64,000 nucleotides of DNA, taken from positions 1 to 64,000 of the forward strand of contig NSJJ01000005.1 in assembly GCA_002632355.1 (NCBI GenBank). Direction: 5' to 3'. The position numbers were made by a program, and so were the translations under genes. The notes under the pieces are model-generated. The model saw only the letters and a list, made by a program, of their open reading frames with translations. It was not told the origin of the DNA and did no database searches. Positions 8,331-17,674 of this stretch are shown piece by piece. How positions within the stretch are numbered: the first letter of the stretch is position 1; the number at the start of each line of letters is the position of its first letter. This DNA is from Sulfuricella denitrificans. GTDB taxonomy: Bacteria; Pseudomonadota; Gammaproteobacteria; Burkholderiales; Sulfuricellaceae.

Positions 8331-11300
8331 TTACTGTTCTGGCGCATATCCCAGATTCGGCGCCAGCCATTTCTCGGCGGTTTGCAGATCCCAGCCCTTG
8401 CGCTGTGCATAGTCTTCTACCTGGTCGCGATCGATCTTGGACACGGCAAAGTAAGTGGCCTCGGGGTGCGCAAAATACAGGCCGCTCACGGCGGCAGTCG
8501 GGACCATGGCGAAACTTTCGGTCAGGGTAATGCCGGCGTTTTCCGGCGCCAGCAGCAGCTCGAACAACGGGCCTTTCTCGCTATGCTCTGGGCAGGCGGG
8601 ATAGCCGGGGGCTGGACGGATACCGCGGTATTTTTCCTCGATCAGGTCCTCGTTTGTGAGCGCCTCATCCTTCGCATAGCCCCAGAACTCACGCCGCACG
8701 CGCTCGTGCAGCAGTTCGGCGAAGGCCTCCGCGAGGCGGTCCGCCAGCGCCTTGAGCATGATGGCACTGTAATCATCGTGCTGCTTTTCGTAATCCAGGA
8801 CGCGAGCATCGATGCCGATCCCGGCGGTGACAGCAAAGGTGCCGATATAGTCCTTCACACCGCCGTCCTTGGGCGCGATGAAGTCGGCGAGGCACATATT
8901 GGGCTTGCCGGCAGGCTTCTCGGTCTGCTGGCGCAGGGCGTGGTAGGTCATCGCGACCTGGCTGCGCGACTCGTCGCTGTAGATCTCGATGTCGTCGCCC
9001 ACGCGATTGGCGGGGAACAGGCCAATCACTGCGCTGGCGCCCAGCCATTTTTCCTCGATGATCTTCTTCAGCATGACCTGCGCGTCGGCGAAGAGTTTTT
9101 TCGCTTCGACACCGACCACTTTATCCTCAAGAATGCGCGGATAGCGGCCATGCAGTTCCCAAGCCTGGAAGAACGGCGTCCAGTCGATGCGCGCGGCGAT
9201 TTCGGCGAGCGGGTAATCTTGGAAGGATTTCAGGCCGAGCATGGCCGGCACTGGCGGGGTATAGGCTGACCAGTCGGCTTTGAAACCATTGGCGCGCGCC
9301 GCTTCGATTGACACCCGCTTGCCGGCGCTCTGGCGCTCCAAGTGGCGTTCGCGTACTGCCACGTATTCGGCCTTGAGCTTGGCGATGTAGTCATCGCGCA
9401 GGTCGGGGCTCAACAGGCTGGTGCACACGCCAACGCCGCGCGAGGCGTCCTTCACATATACCACCGGGCCGGAATAATTAGGCTCGATCTTGACGGCGGT
9501 ATGCGCCAGCGACGTGGTCGCGCCGCCGATCAGCAGGGGGATGCTCATCCCCATGCGCTGCATTTCCTTGGCGACATGGGCCATTTCTTCCAGCGAGGGG
9601 GTGATCAGGCCGGACAGGCCGATAATGTCGGCCTTCTCGTCAATGGCGGCCTGCAAAATCTTGGCTGCCGGCACCATTACGCCCAGGTCCACCACGTCGT
9701 AGTTGTTGCACTGCAGCACCACGCCGACGATGTTCTTGCCAATGTCGTGCACGTCGCCCTTGACCGTGGCCATGATGATCTTGCCCTTGGCCTGCGCTGC
9801 CACGCCGCTCAGTTTCTTTTCTTCCTCGATGAAGGGGATGAGGTGGGCCACCGCCTGCTTCATGACCCGGGCCGATTTCACCACCTGGGGCAGGAACATC
9901 TTGCCCGCGCCGAACAGGTCACCGACCACGTTCATGCCGTTCATCAGTGGGCCTTCGATCACGTGGATCGGCCGCTCGGCTTCGAGGCGCGCGGCTTCGG
10001 TATCCTCGACGATCCAGGTGGTAATGCCCTTCACCAGCGCATGGGTGAGGCGTTCACCCACCGGCGCTTCGCGCCAGGCAAGGTCTTCGACCTGCTCCCT
10101 GGTCTGGCCCTTGAAAGACTCAGCAAACTCCACCAGGCGCTCGGTGGCGTCCGGGCGGCGATTCAGGAGCACGTCCTCGACACGCTCGCGCAGATCCTTG
10201 GGGATTTCCTCGTACACGCCAAGTTGGCCGGCGTTGACGATGCCCATGTCCATGCCGGCCTGGATGGCGTGATACAGGAAAGCAGTGTGGATCGCCTCGC
10301 GCACCGGCTCGTTGCCGCGGAAGGAGAAGGAGACGTTGGACACGCCGCCGCTGATCTTGGCGTAAGGCAGGTTGTTTTTGATCCAGCGCGTGGCTTCGAT
10401 GAAGTCCACCGCGTAGTTGTTGTGCTCCTCGATGCCCGTCGCCACGGCGAAGATATTGGGGTCGAAGATGATGTCCTCAGGCGGAAAACCGACCTGTTTG
10501 GTGAGGATCTCATAGGAGCGGGTGCAGATTTCCTGCTTGCGCGCCTGGGTGTCGGCCTGACCCTGCTCGTCGAAGGCCATGACCACCACGGCGGCGCCAT
10601 AGCGGCGTGCCAGTTTGGCGCGCTCGATGAACTCCGCCTCGCCCTCTTTCATCGAGATGGAGTTAATGACGGATTTGCCCTGCACGCACTTCAGGCCGGC
10701 CTCGATGATGCTCCACTTGGAAGAGTCGATCATCACAGGCACGCGCGCAATGTCAGGCTCAGAGGCTATCAGGTTGAGGAAGCGCACCATGGCCGCCTCG
10801 CCGTCCAGCATGGCTTCGTCCATGTTGATGTCGATGATCTGGGCGCCAGTTTCCACCTGCTGCTTGGCGATTTCCAGCGCTTCGTCGTACTGGCCTTCCA
10901 GCACCAGGCGCTTGAACTTGGCCGAGCCGGTGACGTTGGCGCGCTCGCCGACGTTGACGAACAGCGAATCCTTGCCGATGTTGAGCGGCTCCAGGCCGGA
11001 CAGGCGGCAGGTCTTTTCAACCTCGGGGATTTTGCGTGGTGCCAGGCCTTCCATGGCCTCGGCCACGGCCTTGATATGCGCGGGCGAAGTGCCGCAGCAG
11101 CCGCCCACGATATTGAGCAGGCCGTCCTCGCCCCAGCGGCGGATTTCAGCGGCCAGCTGCTCCGGCGTTTCGTCGTAGCCGGATTCGGACAGCGGGTTGG
11201 GTAGTCCGGCGTTGGGGTGGGCGCTTACATAGGCGTCGGCCTTGCTGGACAGTTCTTCCACGTACTGGCGCAGCTTGTCCGCGCCGAGCGCACAGTTGAA

Positions 11301-12068
11301 ACCGATGGAGATCGGATCGGCGTGGCGCATGGAATTGAGGAAGGCCTCGGCGGTCTGCCCGGTCAGGGTACGCCCGGATTCGTCGGTGATGGTGCCGGAA
11401 ATCATGATCGGCACTTCAACCTGATGATCGTCGAAAAACTTCTTGATGGCGAACAGCGCTGCCTTGGCATTCAGGGTGTCGAAAATCGTTTCCACCAGCA
11501 GAATATCCGAGCCACCGTCGAGCAGGCCCTGAATGGACTCGGTGTAAGCAGTCACCAACTGGTCAAAGGTAACGTTGCGAAAGCCCGGATCGTTCACATC
11601 CGGCGAAATGGTGGCGGTGCGGCTGGTCGGCCCGATTACACCGGCCACGAAGCGCGGCTTGGCCGGGTTCTTCGCCTCGAACTCGTCCGCCACCTCGCGC
11701 GCCAGCTTCGCCGCCGCTACATTGATGTCGTATACCAGGTGCTCCATGTGGTAATCCGCCATGGCAACCGAGGTGGCGTTGAAGGTGTTGGTTTCGAGAA
11801 TATCCGCGCCCGCTTCCAGGTACTGGGCATGAATTTCGCGGATGATGTGCGGCTGGGTCAGCACCAGCAGGTCGTTGTTACCCTTGAGATCGCCCTCATG
11901 ATCGGCGAACTGGTGATGGCAGGCGCAGCCGCCGTGAGCGTGCGTACCGCGGTACTCCTCCTCCCCCAGCTTGTAGCGCTGGATCATGGTGCCCATGGCG
12001 CCATCCAGAATCAGGATGCGCTGTTGCAGTTGCTGGCGGAGAAGAGCGGTGCGTTCGGAGCGTGTCAT
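8331..12068 (-). CDS. metH: Cobalamin-dependent methionine synthase
   Basis: Transfers the methyl group of 5-methyltetrahydrofolate to homocysteine through cob(I)alamin. The 1245 aa hold all four modules. The homocysteine domain (about 1-330) has zinc cysteines in GFNCALGAD and GGCCGTSP. The pterin domain (about 360-620) is followed by the B12 cap and binding domain (about 650-895), where GDVHDIGKN carries the cobalt-ligand His. The SAM-dependent reactivation domain (about 915-1245) has [12 protein letters not shown]. It is divergent from the rhodanese gene, with a 75-bp gap that is too short for a cobalamin riboswitch. Confidence 0.98.
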   Translation of the reverse strand: MTRSERTALLRQQLQQRILILDGAMGTMIQRYKLGEEEYRGTHAHGGCACHHQFADHEGDLKGNNDLLVLTQPHIIREIHAQYLEAGADILETNTFNATSVAMADYHMEHLVYDINVAAAKLAREVADEFEAKNPAKPRFVAGVIGPTSRTATISPDVNDPGFRNVTFDQLVTAYTESIQGLLDGGSDILLVETIFDTLNAKAALFAIKKFFDDHQVEVPIMISGTITDESGRTLTGQTAEAFLNSMRHADPISIGFNCALGADKLRQYVEELSSKADAYVSAHPNAGLPNPLSESGYDETPEQLAAEIRRWGEDGLLNIVGGCCGTSPAHIKAVAEAMEGLAPRKIPEVEKTCRLSGLEPLNIGKDSLFVNVGERANVTGSAKFKRLVLEGQYDEALEIAKQQVETGAQIIDINMDEAMLDGEAAMVRFLNLIASEPDIARVPVMIDSSKWSIIEAGLKCVQGKSVINSISMKEGEAEFIERAKLARRYGAAVVVMAFDEQGQADTQARKQEICTRSYEILTKQVGFPPEDIIFDPNIFAVATGIEEHNNYAVDFIEATRWIKNNLPYAKISGGVSNVSFSFRGNEPVREAIHTAFLYHAIQAGMDMGIVNAGQLGVYEEIPKDLRERVEDVLLNRRPDATERLVEFAESFKGQTREQVEDLAWREAPVGERLTHALVKGITTWIVEDTEAARLEAERPIHVIEGPLMNGMNVVGDLFGAGKMFLPQVVKSARVMKQAVAHLIPFIEEEKKLSGVAAQAKGKIIMATVKGDVHDIGKNIVGVVLQCNNYDVVDLGVMVPAAKILQAAIDEKADIIGLSGLITPSLEEMAHVAKEMQRMGMSIPLLIGGATTSLAHTAVKIEPNYSGPVVYVKDASRGVGVCTSLLSPDLRDDYIAKLKAEYVAVRERHLERQSAGKRVSIEAARANGFKADWSAYTPPVPAMLGLKSFQDYPLAEIAARIDWTPFFQAWELHGRYPRILEDKVVGVEAKKLFADAQVMLKKIIEEKWLGASAVIGLFPANRVGDDIEIYSDESRSQVAMTYHALRQQTEKPAGKPNMCLADFIAPKDGGVKDYIGTFAVTAGIGIDARVLDYEKQHDDYSAIMLKALADRLAEAFAELLHERVRREFWGYAKDEALTNEDLIEEKYRGIRPAPGYPACPEHSEKGPLFELLLAPENAGITLTESFAMVPTAAVSGLYFAHPEATYFAVSKIDRDQVEDYAQRKGWDLQTAEKWLAPNLGYAPEQ

Positions 12069-12143
12069 GATTGTGCGATGTTATTCGGGCGGAAAAGGGT
12101 GTAATAATACCACCATCACCCAACGCCCTGAGCGAGAAGGATT

Positions 12144-12530
12144 ATGGAACATCTCACCCCCAAACAGGCATACGATTACCTGCGCACCACACGCGAAGCC
12201 GTGTTCATCGACGTGCGCAGCGAAATGGAATTCCTCTTCGTCGGCCACCCTGACGGCTCGATCCTGATTCCCTGGGTGGATGCCCCCGACTGGGAAGTGA
12301 ACCCGCACTTCGTCTCCCACGTAAAGACAGCCGCCAGCATCAACCGCCCGGTGGTGCTAATCTGCCGCTCCGGACGGCGCTCGGTGGACGCGGGACTGGT
12401 GCTGGAACAGGCCGGACTCACCGAGGTATACAACGTGCTGCACGGCTTCGAGGGCGATCTGGATGATGACTATCACCGCAACATGATCAACGGCTGGCGC
12501 TTCGAAGGCCTGCCGTGGACACAGACCTGA
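12144..12530 (+). CDS. Rhodanese-like single-domain protein
   Basis: A 128-aa rhodanese domain with the active-site loop CRSGRRS around Cys73, preceded by the typical FIDVRSEMEF strand. It probably handles persulfide sulfur in the cytoplasm; there is no signal peptide. AGAAGGA precedes the ATG. Its TGA overlaps the next start codon, so the two proteins are translationally coupled. Substrate is not predictable. Confidence 0.9.
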   Translation: MEHLTPKQAYDYLRTTREAVFIDVRSEMEFLFVGHPDGSILIPWVDAPDWEVNPHFVSHVKTAASINRPVVLICRSGRRSVDAGLVLEQAGLTEVYNVLHGFEGDLDDDYHRNMINGWRFEGLPWTQT

Positions 12531-12901
12531 TGGAATGGTTTCGTACCCTGCGCCCCGGCATCGCGGAAAGCGACATCCGCCGTCTGTGTACGGTCGATGC
12601 ATTGCCGTCTCTCTGCGGCGACATTTATGAAATCACCCAGCAAGCCGGTGACAAGAATCCAGCCGAGATCAGTTGTGTGTGGGGTTTGTTTGCCACCGAT
12701 GTCGAACCCATTCGCAACGGAGTGCGTTACGCCCTGATCACCTGCCCCAATGCCCTGCAGTGGACCGTCACCACACGCAACGGCGAAACCACCCTGCATT
12801 GCAGCATCAACGATGCTCATCCCGATGCCGATTTCGCCGCTTCCATCGGGATGTTTCTGGACAAATTCCACGATGGTCTGGCGGAGGCCGCTGGCATTTA
12901 A
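12530..12901 (+). CDS. Conserved hypothetical protein coupled to rhodanese
   Basis: 123 aa from the ATG that overlaps the rhodanese stop (TGATG); a GTG at 12515 would add five residues. I do not recognise the family. It is a small acidic soluble protein with four cysteines (RRLC, PSLC, ISC, ITC) and one more in TLHC. It has no membrane segment or signal peptide. Overlap with the rhodanese gene suggests a related job, perhaps in sulfur transfer, but that is inference. Confidence 0.7.
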   Translation: MEWFRTLRPGIAESDIRRLCTVDALPSLCGDIYEITQQAGDKNPAEISCVWGLFATDVEPIRNGVRYALITCPNALQWTVTTRNGETTLHCSINDAHPDADFAASIGMFLDKFHDGLAEAAGI

Positions 12902-12951
12902 ACATCAGATGGTCTTGTACGAGACTTTCACCCCTCGTAACGAAAAACCCC

Positions 12952-13149
12952 CTATTGCCCATTCACCACGCGCCAGTGCTGCTCCATCATCCAGCTTAAA
13001 TGCGCCGGCATCGCCCCGACAGTGACCTGCCTCGCTACCGCAACGTCGCTGCCTGGCCCAGTATCAGCCAGCGCAGGCCACTGCGCAAGCGCCAACAGCG
13101 CCAGCAGCACCGTACCCAGCTGAAATGTGCCACCTATCCATTGCTTCAT
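12952..13149 (-). CDS. Small exported protein of unknown function
   Basis: 65 aa. A strong AGGAGGG lies 7 bp before the ATG, which is why I accept this short gene. The N-terminus is a clear signal peptide: KQW, a hydrophobic stretch of about 18 residues, and a likely cleavage after ALA near residue 28. The mature part is only about 37 residues, with no cysteines. It is convergent with the rhodanese pair and follows the VIT gene on the same strand. Confidence 0.55.
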   Translation of the reverse strand: MKQWIGGTFQLGTVLLALLALAQWPALADTGPGSDVAVARQVTVGAMPAHLSWMMEQHWRVVNGQ

Positions 13150-13255
13150 GACTTACCCTCCTGTATGAGCATGGTGCAGGAAGGGTGTTGCCATACTATT
13201 TCCGCCCGAAAAAATTTGTATCAATTTGTTTCAGGGCTGGCGAACCTCTTGATTT

Positions 13256-14281
13256 CTAGCCCAGCGTCACGCCAAGCGCCTTGCCGATCAGGTAGGTCGC
13301 CCCGCCCGCAGCGGCGCCGATTGCCAGCATGCGCAAACCGCCGGACAGGGCATGCCTCCCGGTAAACAGGCTGAGTGTCGCGCCCACTGCGAAAAGCGCG
13401 ACAGCTGTCGCGCCCATTGAAAAAAACAACGCCGGAGCGCCCGTCGTGGCCAGAAAAGGCAGTAACGGCACCATGGCCCCCGTGGCGAAGGAAAAGAAGG
13501 AAAACAGCGCAGCCCCCCATGGCGAACCCAGCTCCTCAGGATTCAGGCCCAACTCCTCGCGCGTCAGCGTATCCAGCGCATGATCCGGATCGGCAATCAG
13601 TTTTTTCGACAGGCGCCGCGCCTCTTCACGCTCCAGCCCTTTGGCCTGAAAAATCAGTGCCAGTTCGGCCGCTTCTTCATCCGGATATTCCTTCAGTTCA
13701 TCACGTTCCAGCCCGATCTGATATTCGTACATTTCGCGCTGCGATTTCACCGACAGGTATTCGCCCGCCGCCATGGAAAACGCGCCTGCCAGCAGACCCG
13801 CAATACCGGAAAGCATGATCATGGCGCTCTGGCCCGATGCGCCCGCCACTCCCATAATGAGACTGGCATTGGAAACCAGGCCGTCGTTGACACCGAACAC
13901 TGCCGCGCGCAGGTTGCCACCGCCCATGTTCTTGTGCCGCCGCCCCACCTGTTCCAGGGAAATCGGCATGACATGGTTTGCCGGATTATAGATCGACATG
14001 CCACGCACTTTCATTGCTGCCAGCACGGCACGTAAGGCGCGGGGGCCCAGCTTCCGCACCAGGACCGCCACCAGCTTTGTGCGCAGGTCGGGGATATAGG
14101 ATAAGGGAGGTTCAATCCCCTTGTTGCGCATCGTCCCGGCCCAGATTTCCGCCTGCCGCTCGGCGGCCCCGGCCAACTCGAGAAACAGGATCTGCCGCAC
14201 CGTACCAGATTCAGCATCGGAAATAACCCGATACAGCCAGGCGGAACGCTTTTCCTCATGCCATCCAGCCAGTTCATTCAT
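13256..14281 (-). CDS. VIT1/CCC1-family iron/manganese transporter with N-terminal ferritin-like domain
   Basis: 341 aa. The N-terminal ~115 residues are helical and rubrerythrin/ferritin-like (EKRSAWLYR, FLELAGAAERQAEIW, then HVMPISLEQVGRRH). They are followed by the VIT core: AAVFGVNDGLVSNASLIMGV, AGEYLSVKSQRE, and a cytoplasmic metal-binding helix region with LERDELKEYPDEE. Three further hydrophobic segments reach the C-terminus. Known relatives move Fe2+ or Mn2+ out of the cytoplasm. It is divergent from the GGDEF gene across 65 bp. Confidence 0.88.
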   Translation of the reverse strand: MNELAGWHEEKRSAWLYRVISDAESGTVRQILFLELAGAAERQAEIWAGTMRNKGIEPPLSYIPDLRTKLVAVLVRKLGPRALRAVLAAMKVRGMSIYNPANHVMPISLEQVGRRHKNMGGGNLRAAVFGVNDGLVSNASLIMGVAGASGQSAMIMLSGIAGLLAGAFSMAAGEYLSVKSQREMYEYQIGLERDELKEYPDEEAAELALIFQAKGLEREEARRLSKKLIADPDHALDTLTREELGLNPEELGSPWGAALFSFFSFATGAMVPLLPFLATTGAPALFFSMGATAVALFAVGATLSLFTGRHALSGGLRMLAIGAAAGGATYLIGKALGVTLG

Positions 14282-14346
14282 TCGGCTTTTTCCCCATGAC
14301 GTTGTAGTGCATAATAAAGCCCAATTCGTTCGCGCATTCGAGAATC

Positions 14347-15333
14347 GTGGAACTCCTCAAACTCAATCTGGCCATTGAGCCGGATTTGCAGAATTTTATC
14401 CAGTTCGTGCTGACTGCCGTCGGTAATCTTGGCGGGAATGTCTTTGTCGCCTCTTTGGCAACGCTCACGCTAATTAAAGAACTTCGTTCCGCCGGTGCTG
14501 GAACGGGTTATCCGCTGCCGGCCACCCTCGAACTGGCAGAGCGCAAGCTGCTGGCACACTGGGGAAATGACGGTCGTCACCTGGCCGTCGCCCTGTTTCC
14601 TGTCCCGCCCGATCCGACTGCCGTCAGGCAGTTGTACCAGCATCTGCAACAGTCCACCGCTCGCGCAGATCCAGCCGTACTGTTGCGTCGCACGGCGGAA
14701 ATGGAACGTTTCCTGAACGAAACACGGGAACGAACCGAACAGGAAATCCGTGCCATGCAAGACGCACTGGAGCAACGCCAGGCCGAGCTCTCCGCCACCA
14801 TCCAGCGCGCAGAAACTGATGCCCTGACCGGCCTGCTCAACCGCCGTGCCTATGACGAAAAGCTGCAACAGGCCTACCGTCGCGTCCTGCGGCAGAAAAA
14901 CGAGTCTCTTTCACTGATTCTGTTTGATCTGGACTATTTCAAGCAGATCAATGATGAATTCGGTCATCAGTATGGTGACGCCTACCTTAACAAAATGGCC
15001 CACGCCATGCGCGAGGTGGTGCGTACCGACGTAGACCTGCTTTTTCGCTTCGGTGGGGACGAATTCGCCATGCTGCTATTTTGCGACGCCCAGATAGCCT
15101 GTAGCAAAGCGATGAAAATCCTGGCACAAATGAATGGCAAAGTCAGCATTGGCATTGCCTGCATTGCGCCCGATGACAGCAATCCGCCCGAGCTGGAGGA
15201 TTTCATCCACACTGCCGACAAGGCCCTCTATGAAGCCAAGAATGCCGGTCGTGGGCGGGTGGTGGTGAATGGCTGCCCCCCTTCCAGCGGAACCGGCTGT
15301 GCTCATTTTTGCCAGCCTCGAGAGACAAAATGA
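14347..15333 (+). CDS. Diguanylate cyclase (GGDEF) heading a stressosome-like operon
   Basis: 328 aa. The N-terminal ~130 residues have no recognised domain. A coiled coil (about 125-160, RTEQEIRAMQDALEQRQAEL) leads into a GGDEF domain (about 163-318) with DALTGLLNRRAY, LFDLDYFKQIND and an intact GGDEF near residue 236. The product-inhibition I-site (RxxD five residues before GGDEF) reads TDVD, so feedback inhibition is probably absent. The start is GTG at 14347, because no ATG is in frame nearby. The stop overlaps the next start (ATGA), tying it to the Rsb-like genes. Confidence 0.88.
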   Translation: MELLKLNLAIEPDLQNFIQFVLTAVGNLGGNVFVASLATLTLIKELRSAGAGTGYPLPATLELAERKLLAHWGNDGRHLAVALFPVPPDPTAVRQLYQHLQQSTARADPAVLLRRTAEMERFLNETRERTEQEIRAMQDALEQRQAELSATIQRAETDALTGLLNRRAYDEKLQQAYRRVLRQKNESLSLILFDLDYFKQINDEFGHQYGDAYLNKMAHAMREVVRTDVDLLFRFGGDEFAMLLFCDAQIACSKAMKILAQMNGKVSIGIACIAPDDSNPPELEDFIHTADKALYEAKNAGRGRVVVNGCPPSSGTGCAHFCQPRETK

Positions 15334-16394
15334 GCCACGTTATCGACAGCATTCGGGAATGCAAGCTGGTGTATAACACCGCCGTGAAAAACGAAAGTGC
15401 AATGATTTTGTTGCGCTCCAAACTGGCAGCGATTTCAACACGTCTTGGCTTTTCCGATCTGAAACGGGAAAATATTGCGCTGGTTGCCTCCGAGATTGTC
15501 AGCAATCAGATCAAATATGCCGAAGGCAAAGGCGTGATCCAGATATGGCAACAACCGGGGCCGGTGCTGGATATTTTCGCTCTCGATTTCGGACCGGGCA
15601 TTCCTGATCTGCACGCCGCCGAGGCCGACGGATTTTCCACGGCAAATACACTGGGCAAGGGCTTGGGCAGCATCCACCGCCTGAGTGACCAGGCCTATCT
15701 CTACTCCCGCCAGGAAGGCAGCAGCCCGGTCCGGCGCTGGAATGGCACTGCGGTGCTGGCCCGTTTTCTGCCAGGGGCCCGATCCAATGGCAACACGGCT
15801 TCTGCAGACAATAATTCCCCCTTCGATATCGGGTTATATTCGCGCGCCCTTTCCGACGACCGCTTCTGCGGGGACCGCGTGTATCTCCACCGCGAAGGCG
15901 CGAAACTACGCTGGCTGCACCTGGATGGACTGGGCCATGGCGAGGAAGCCGAAAAAACCACTGCCAACCTGGCCGGACTGTTGCCCCGCTGCGCCGACCC
16001 TGCTGCCCTGCTAACTTCCGTAGACAAGGAGCTGCACCACACACGGGGTGCCGTGGCGATTATCGGGGAGGTGGACATCGTCGCAAAATCACTGGAAATT
16101 GTCGGGGTGGGAGACATGCACGCGCATTTCTTTGAACAGGAAGCGTCCCACAAATATTCTTTTGCGCCCGGCGTGCTTGGCAAGGAACATAAGTCCGCCG
16201 CCAGCAATATTCTGAAATTCAATCAGCACGGCCTGATCATCACCGCCAGCGACGGCATTCGCAGAAACTGGGATAGCAATAATTTTCCCGGGCTTTTTCA
16301 TGGCCACCCCCAGTTGATCGCCTACCTGCTGGGGAATATCATGGCTCGGATATCAGACGATCAGTCGCTGTGCGTCGTAAGCTTGAATCATTAA
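15330..16394 (+). CDS. RsbT/RsbX-like fusion: serine kinase-type ATPase plus PP2C phosphatase
   Basis: 354 aa. The N-terminal GHKL ATPase (about 1-135) resembles the switch kinase RsbT, with ENIALVASEIVSNQIKYA (N box), DFGPGIPD (G1) and TANTLGKGLGSIHRL (G2). The C-terminal half (about 150-354) is a small PP2C/SpoIIE-type phosphatase like RsbX, with RFCGDRVYLH, HLDGLGHGEEAE and ITASDGI carrying the metal-binding aspartates. In classical stressosomes these are two proteins: one phosphorylates RsbR/RsbS and the other reverses it. The ATG overlaps the GGDEF stop. Confidence 0.85.
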   Translation: MSHVIDSIRECKLVYNTAVKNESAMILLRSKLAAISTRLGFSDLKRENIALVASEIVSNQIKYAEGKGVIQIWQQPGPVLDIFALDFGPGIPDLHAAEADGFSTANTLGKGLGSIHRLSDQAYLYSRQEGSSPVRRWNGTAVLARFLPGARSNGNTASADNNSPFDIGLYSRALSDDRFCGDRVYLHREGAKLRWLHLDGLGHGEEAEKTTANLAGLLPRCADPAALLTSVDKELHHTRGAVAIIGEVDIVAKSLEIVGVGDMHAHFFEQEASHKYSFAPGVLGKEHKSAASNILKFNQHGLIITASDGIRRNWDSNNFPGLFHGHPQLIAYLLGNIMARISDDQSLCVVSLNH

Positions 16395-16418
16395 ATAAAC
16401 AATCCAAGGAGATTTCAC

Positions 16419-17282
16419 ATGGCGCAACAGGTCAGCACCAGCCAGATTCTGGCAGACACGCTCAAGCTCCAGATCGGCAATATTTCTTCCGTGATCGAGA
16501 AACAGGGCCGCACCATTTTTGGTGGCAGCAACCTGCTTGACCCAGACGAAATTACCGATTTCTGCGTCGAATTCCTTGAACTTCTGGTCACCCTGCTCGA
16601 ATCGAAAGATCCTGAAGACGACGCCTCGCCCCAGTTCCACGCACTGGAAATGTATTTCAATAACCTGTCGCGTCAGATTCTGATGCGCGGCGGCCGGGTG
16701 GAAGACCTGGTGCGCTATATTCAGTTCATGCAGCGCACTTTGCTCGAGATGCTGTCGGAAAACAAGAATATCAGCGTCAAGGAAGCACGCGCCATCCTGC
16801 TCTACCTGTCTGGCATATTCAATGAGCTGATTCTCGCAGTGTTCGCTGCCTATCTGGAAGAAAAGGAAAGCACCATTTTTGCGCAGGAAAAGGAGTTGCG
16901 CGAGACTTCCACCCCGATTACCGAAATCTGGGATGGTGTTCTGACCCTGCCCATTATCGGCACACTGGATTCCAGCCGCACCATGATCGTCATGGAAGCG
17001 CTGCTCAACCGCATCGCGCGGGATCGCGCCGAGGCCGTGGTAATGGATCTCACCGGGGTCAAGAATATCGACTCACAGGTCTCCCATCACCTCATCCAGA
17101 TGGTGCGGGCGGTACAATTGATGGGCTCGGATGCCATCATCACCGGAATTCGTCCTGAAATCGCGCGCGCGCTTACCAGTCTAAACATCGACCTGGGCAA
17201 CGTGGTGACTCGCGCCACCCTGTCCGACGGACTGAAAGAAGCCTTCAGGCGTCTCGGCATTCAAGTTTCCAAGCACGCCTGA
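16419..17282 (+). CDS. RsbR-like stressosome scaffold with STAS domain
   Basis: 287 aa. The N-terminal half (about 1-155) is an all-helical RsbRD-type sensor domain, and the C-terminal half (about 170-280) is a STAS domain (TLPIIGTLDSSRTMIVMEALL, VVMDLTGVKNIDSQVSHHLIQ). That arrangement is typical of RsbR, which builds the stressosome core. Serines sit in the loop after the central strand, where RsbR proteins carry phosphorylatable residues. AAGGAG precedes the ATG. The gap from the RsbT/X gene is 24 bp. Confidence 0.87.
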   Translation: MAQQVSTSQILADTLKLQIGNISSVIEKQGRTIFGGSNLLDPDEITDFCVEFLELLVTLLESKDPEDDASPQFHALEMYFNNLSRQILMRGGRVEDLVRYIQFMQRTLLEMLSENKNISVKEARAILLYLSGIFNELILAVFAAYLEEKESTIFAQEKELRETSTPITEIWDGVLTLPIIGTLDSSRTMIVMEALLNRIARDRAEAVVMDLTGVKNIDSQVSHHLIQMVRAVQLMGSDAIITGIRPEIARALTSLNIDLGNVVTRATLSDGLKEAFRRLGIQVSKHA

Positions 17283-17298
17283 ATCCGGGGCTGGCCAG

Positions 17299-17643
17299 TT
17301 GACTGACTTCACCAAACCATCAGGCATGCACCTGACGGAGATCGGGCGCGGCGTGTTTCTGCTCGAACCCAGTCTCAGCCTGGACATCAGTGCCCGCGAC
17401 GAACTCATCATAACGGTGCTGAGCATCATTCAACAGAGCCAGGCAGACAAACTCTACTATGATCTCGCCGACCTTCCCCTGATCGACCCGCTTTATTACC
17501 AGTGGCTCAATATGCTGGCGCGTGCCTGCCGGGCCGTGAATGTCACGATGGCCTGTATTCGCATGCAGCCAACTGCGGCATTTGGACTAACAAGCTACAT
17601 GGAAGGACGCCCGGATTTTTCAGTCGAGCGCGGCGTCCGCTAA
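17299..17643 (+). CDS. RsbS-like single STAS-domain protein
   Basis: 114 aa from TTG 17299, with GGGG about 8 bp upstream; an ATG at 17326 would give a form nine residues shorter. It is a single STAS domain (LTEIGRGVFLLEPSLSLDISARDEL, then KLYYDLADLPLIDPLYYQWL). RsbS normally carries a phosphorylatable serine in the loop after the central strand; here the equivalent stretch is LIDPLYY, with no Ser or Thr. It either does not act by phosphorylation or uses another residue. It is the last gene of the module and convergent with comM. Confidence 0.75.
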   Translation: MTDFTKPSGMHLTEIGRGVFLLEPSLSLDISARDELIITVLSIIQQSQADKLYYDLADLPLIDPLYYQWLNMLARACRAVNVTMACIRMQPTAAFGLTSYMEGRPDFSVERGVR

Positions 17644-17674
17644 AGCGAGGGGGGGTTGCTGCCCGCAAAACCGG

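Noticed and set aside
9342-11204. 620-codon open frame on the plus strand opposite metH
   Set aside because: It mirrors the GC-rich metH codons, has a His/Val/Gly/Ala-heavy composition and no binding site; metH itself is certain.
12069-12143. Cobalamin riboswitch ahead of metH
   Set aside because: The divergent gap is 75 bp, too short for a B12 riboswitch, and no B12-box-like sequence is seen.
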